A stretch of 5,975 nucleotides of DNA from Candidatus Omnitrophota bacterium. Lineage in GTDB: Bacteria > Omnitrophota > Gorgyraeia > B26-G9. The DNA is taken from contig QNCH01000106.1 of the NCBI GenBank assembly GCA_003645745.1, forward strand, positions 1 to 5,975, in the 5' to 3' direction. Numbering within the stretch: the stretch's first letter is position 1; each line of letters begins with the position of its first letter. Both the position numbers and the translations under genes were made by a program. Shown here piece after piece: positions 5,962-5,975 of the stretch. Below the pieces are notes generated by a model. The model saw only the letters and a program-made list of their open reading frames with translations, had not been told where the DNA came from and searched no databases.

Positions 5962-5975
5962 CTACTAAAAATTTA

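Overview
The window is about 6 kb of AT-rich bacterial DNA. It holds four protein genes on the + strand, one decayed transposase remnant, and an unusual amount of inverted-repeat structure between genes. The pairing of a Lys-rich DUF4912 protein with a GH57 branching enzyme, the palindromic REP-like repeats and the RAYT remnant suggest an uncultured bacterium of the Candidatus Omnitrophota type. That placement is inference from gene content and style; no marker gene in the window proves it.

Layout. Positions 1-1809 hold the 3' part of a DUF4912 gene whose start lies upstream. Its Lys-rich N-terminal tail contains a 129-bp direct repeat that runs off the window edge. Positions 1810-2355 form a 546-bp gap with no gene. 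It is filled mainly by two consecutive long imperfect hairpins (1845-2040 and about 2043-2202) that share landmark motifs in the same order. Their non-Watson-Crick pairs are almost all G-U when read as + strand RNA. This is the most interesting signal in the window. Positions 2356-3936 encode a complete GH57 1,4-alpha-glucan branching enzyme. Positions 3937-4281 hold a 59-bp palindrome next to the C-terminal remnant of a REP-associated tyrosine transposase (RAYT), which is frameshifted by a precise 19-bp insertion. Positions 4269-4997 encode undecaprenyl diphosphate synthase (uppS). It overlaps cdsA (4994-5815) by the four bases ATGA. The window ends in a composite inverted-repeat element (5824-5961) built from ATTCCCGC...GCGGGAAT modules.

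How the genes fit together. The first two genes point to synthesis of glycogen or a similar alpha-glucan: GH57 makes the alpha-1,6 branches, and DUF4912 is an uncharacterised neighbour that may assist or regulate it. The second pair is a translationally coupled lipid-precursor cassette. UppS makes the C55 carrier for peptidoglycan and other wall polymers, and CdsA makes CDP-diacylglycerol for phospholipids. The RAYT remnant sits between the two pairs. It has been degraded so that its last codons now run into the uppS start, leaving uppS without a clear ribosome-binding site.
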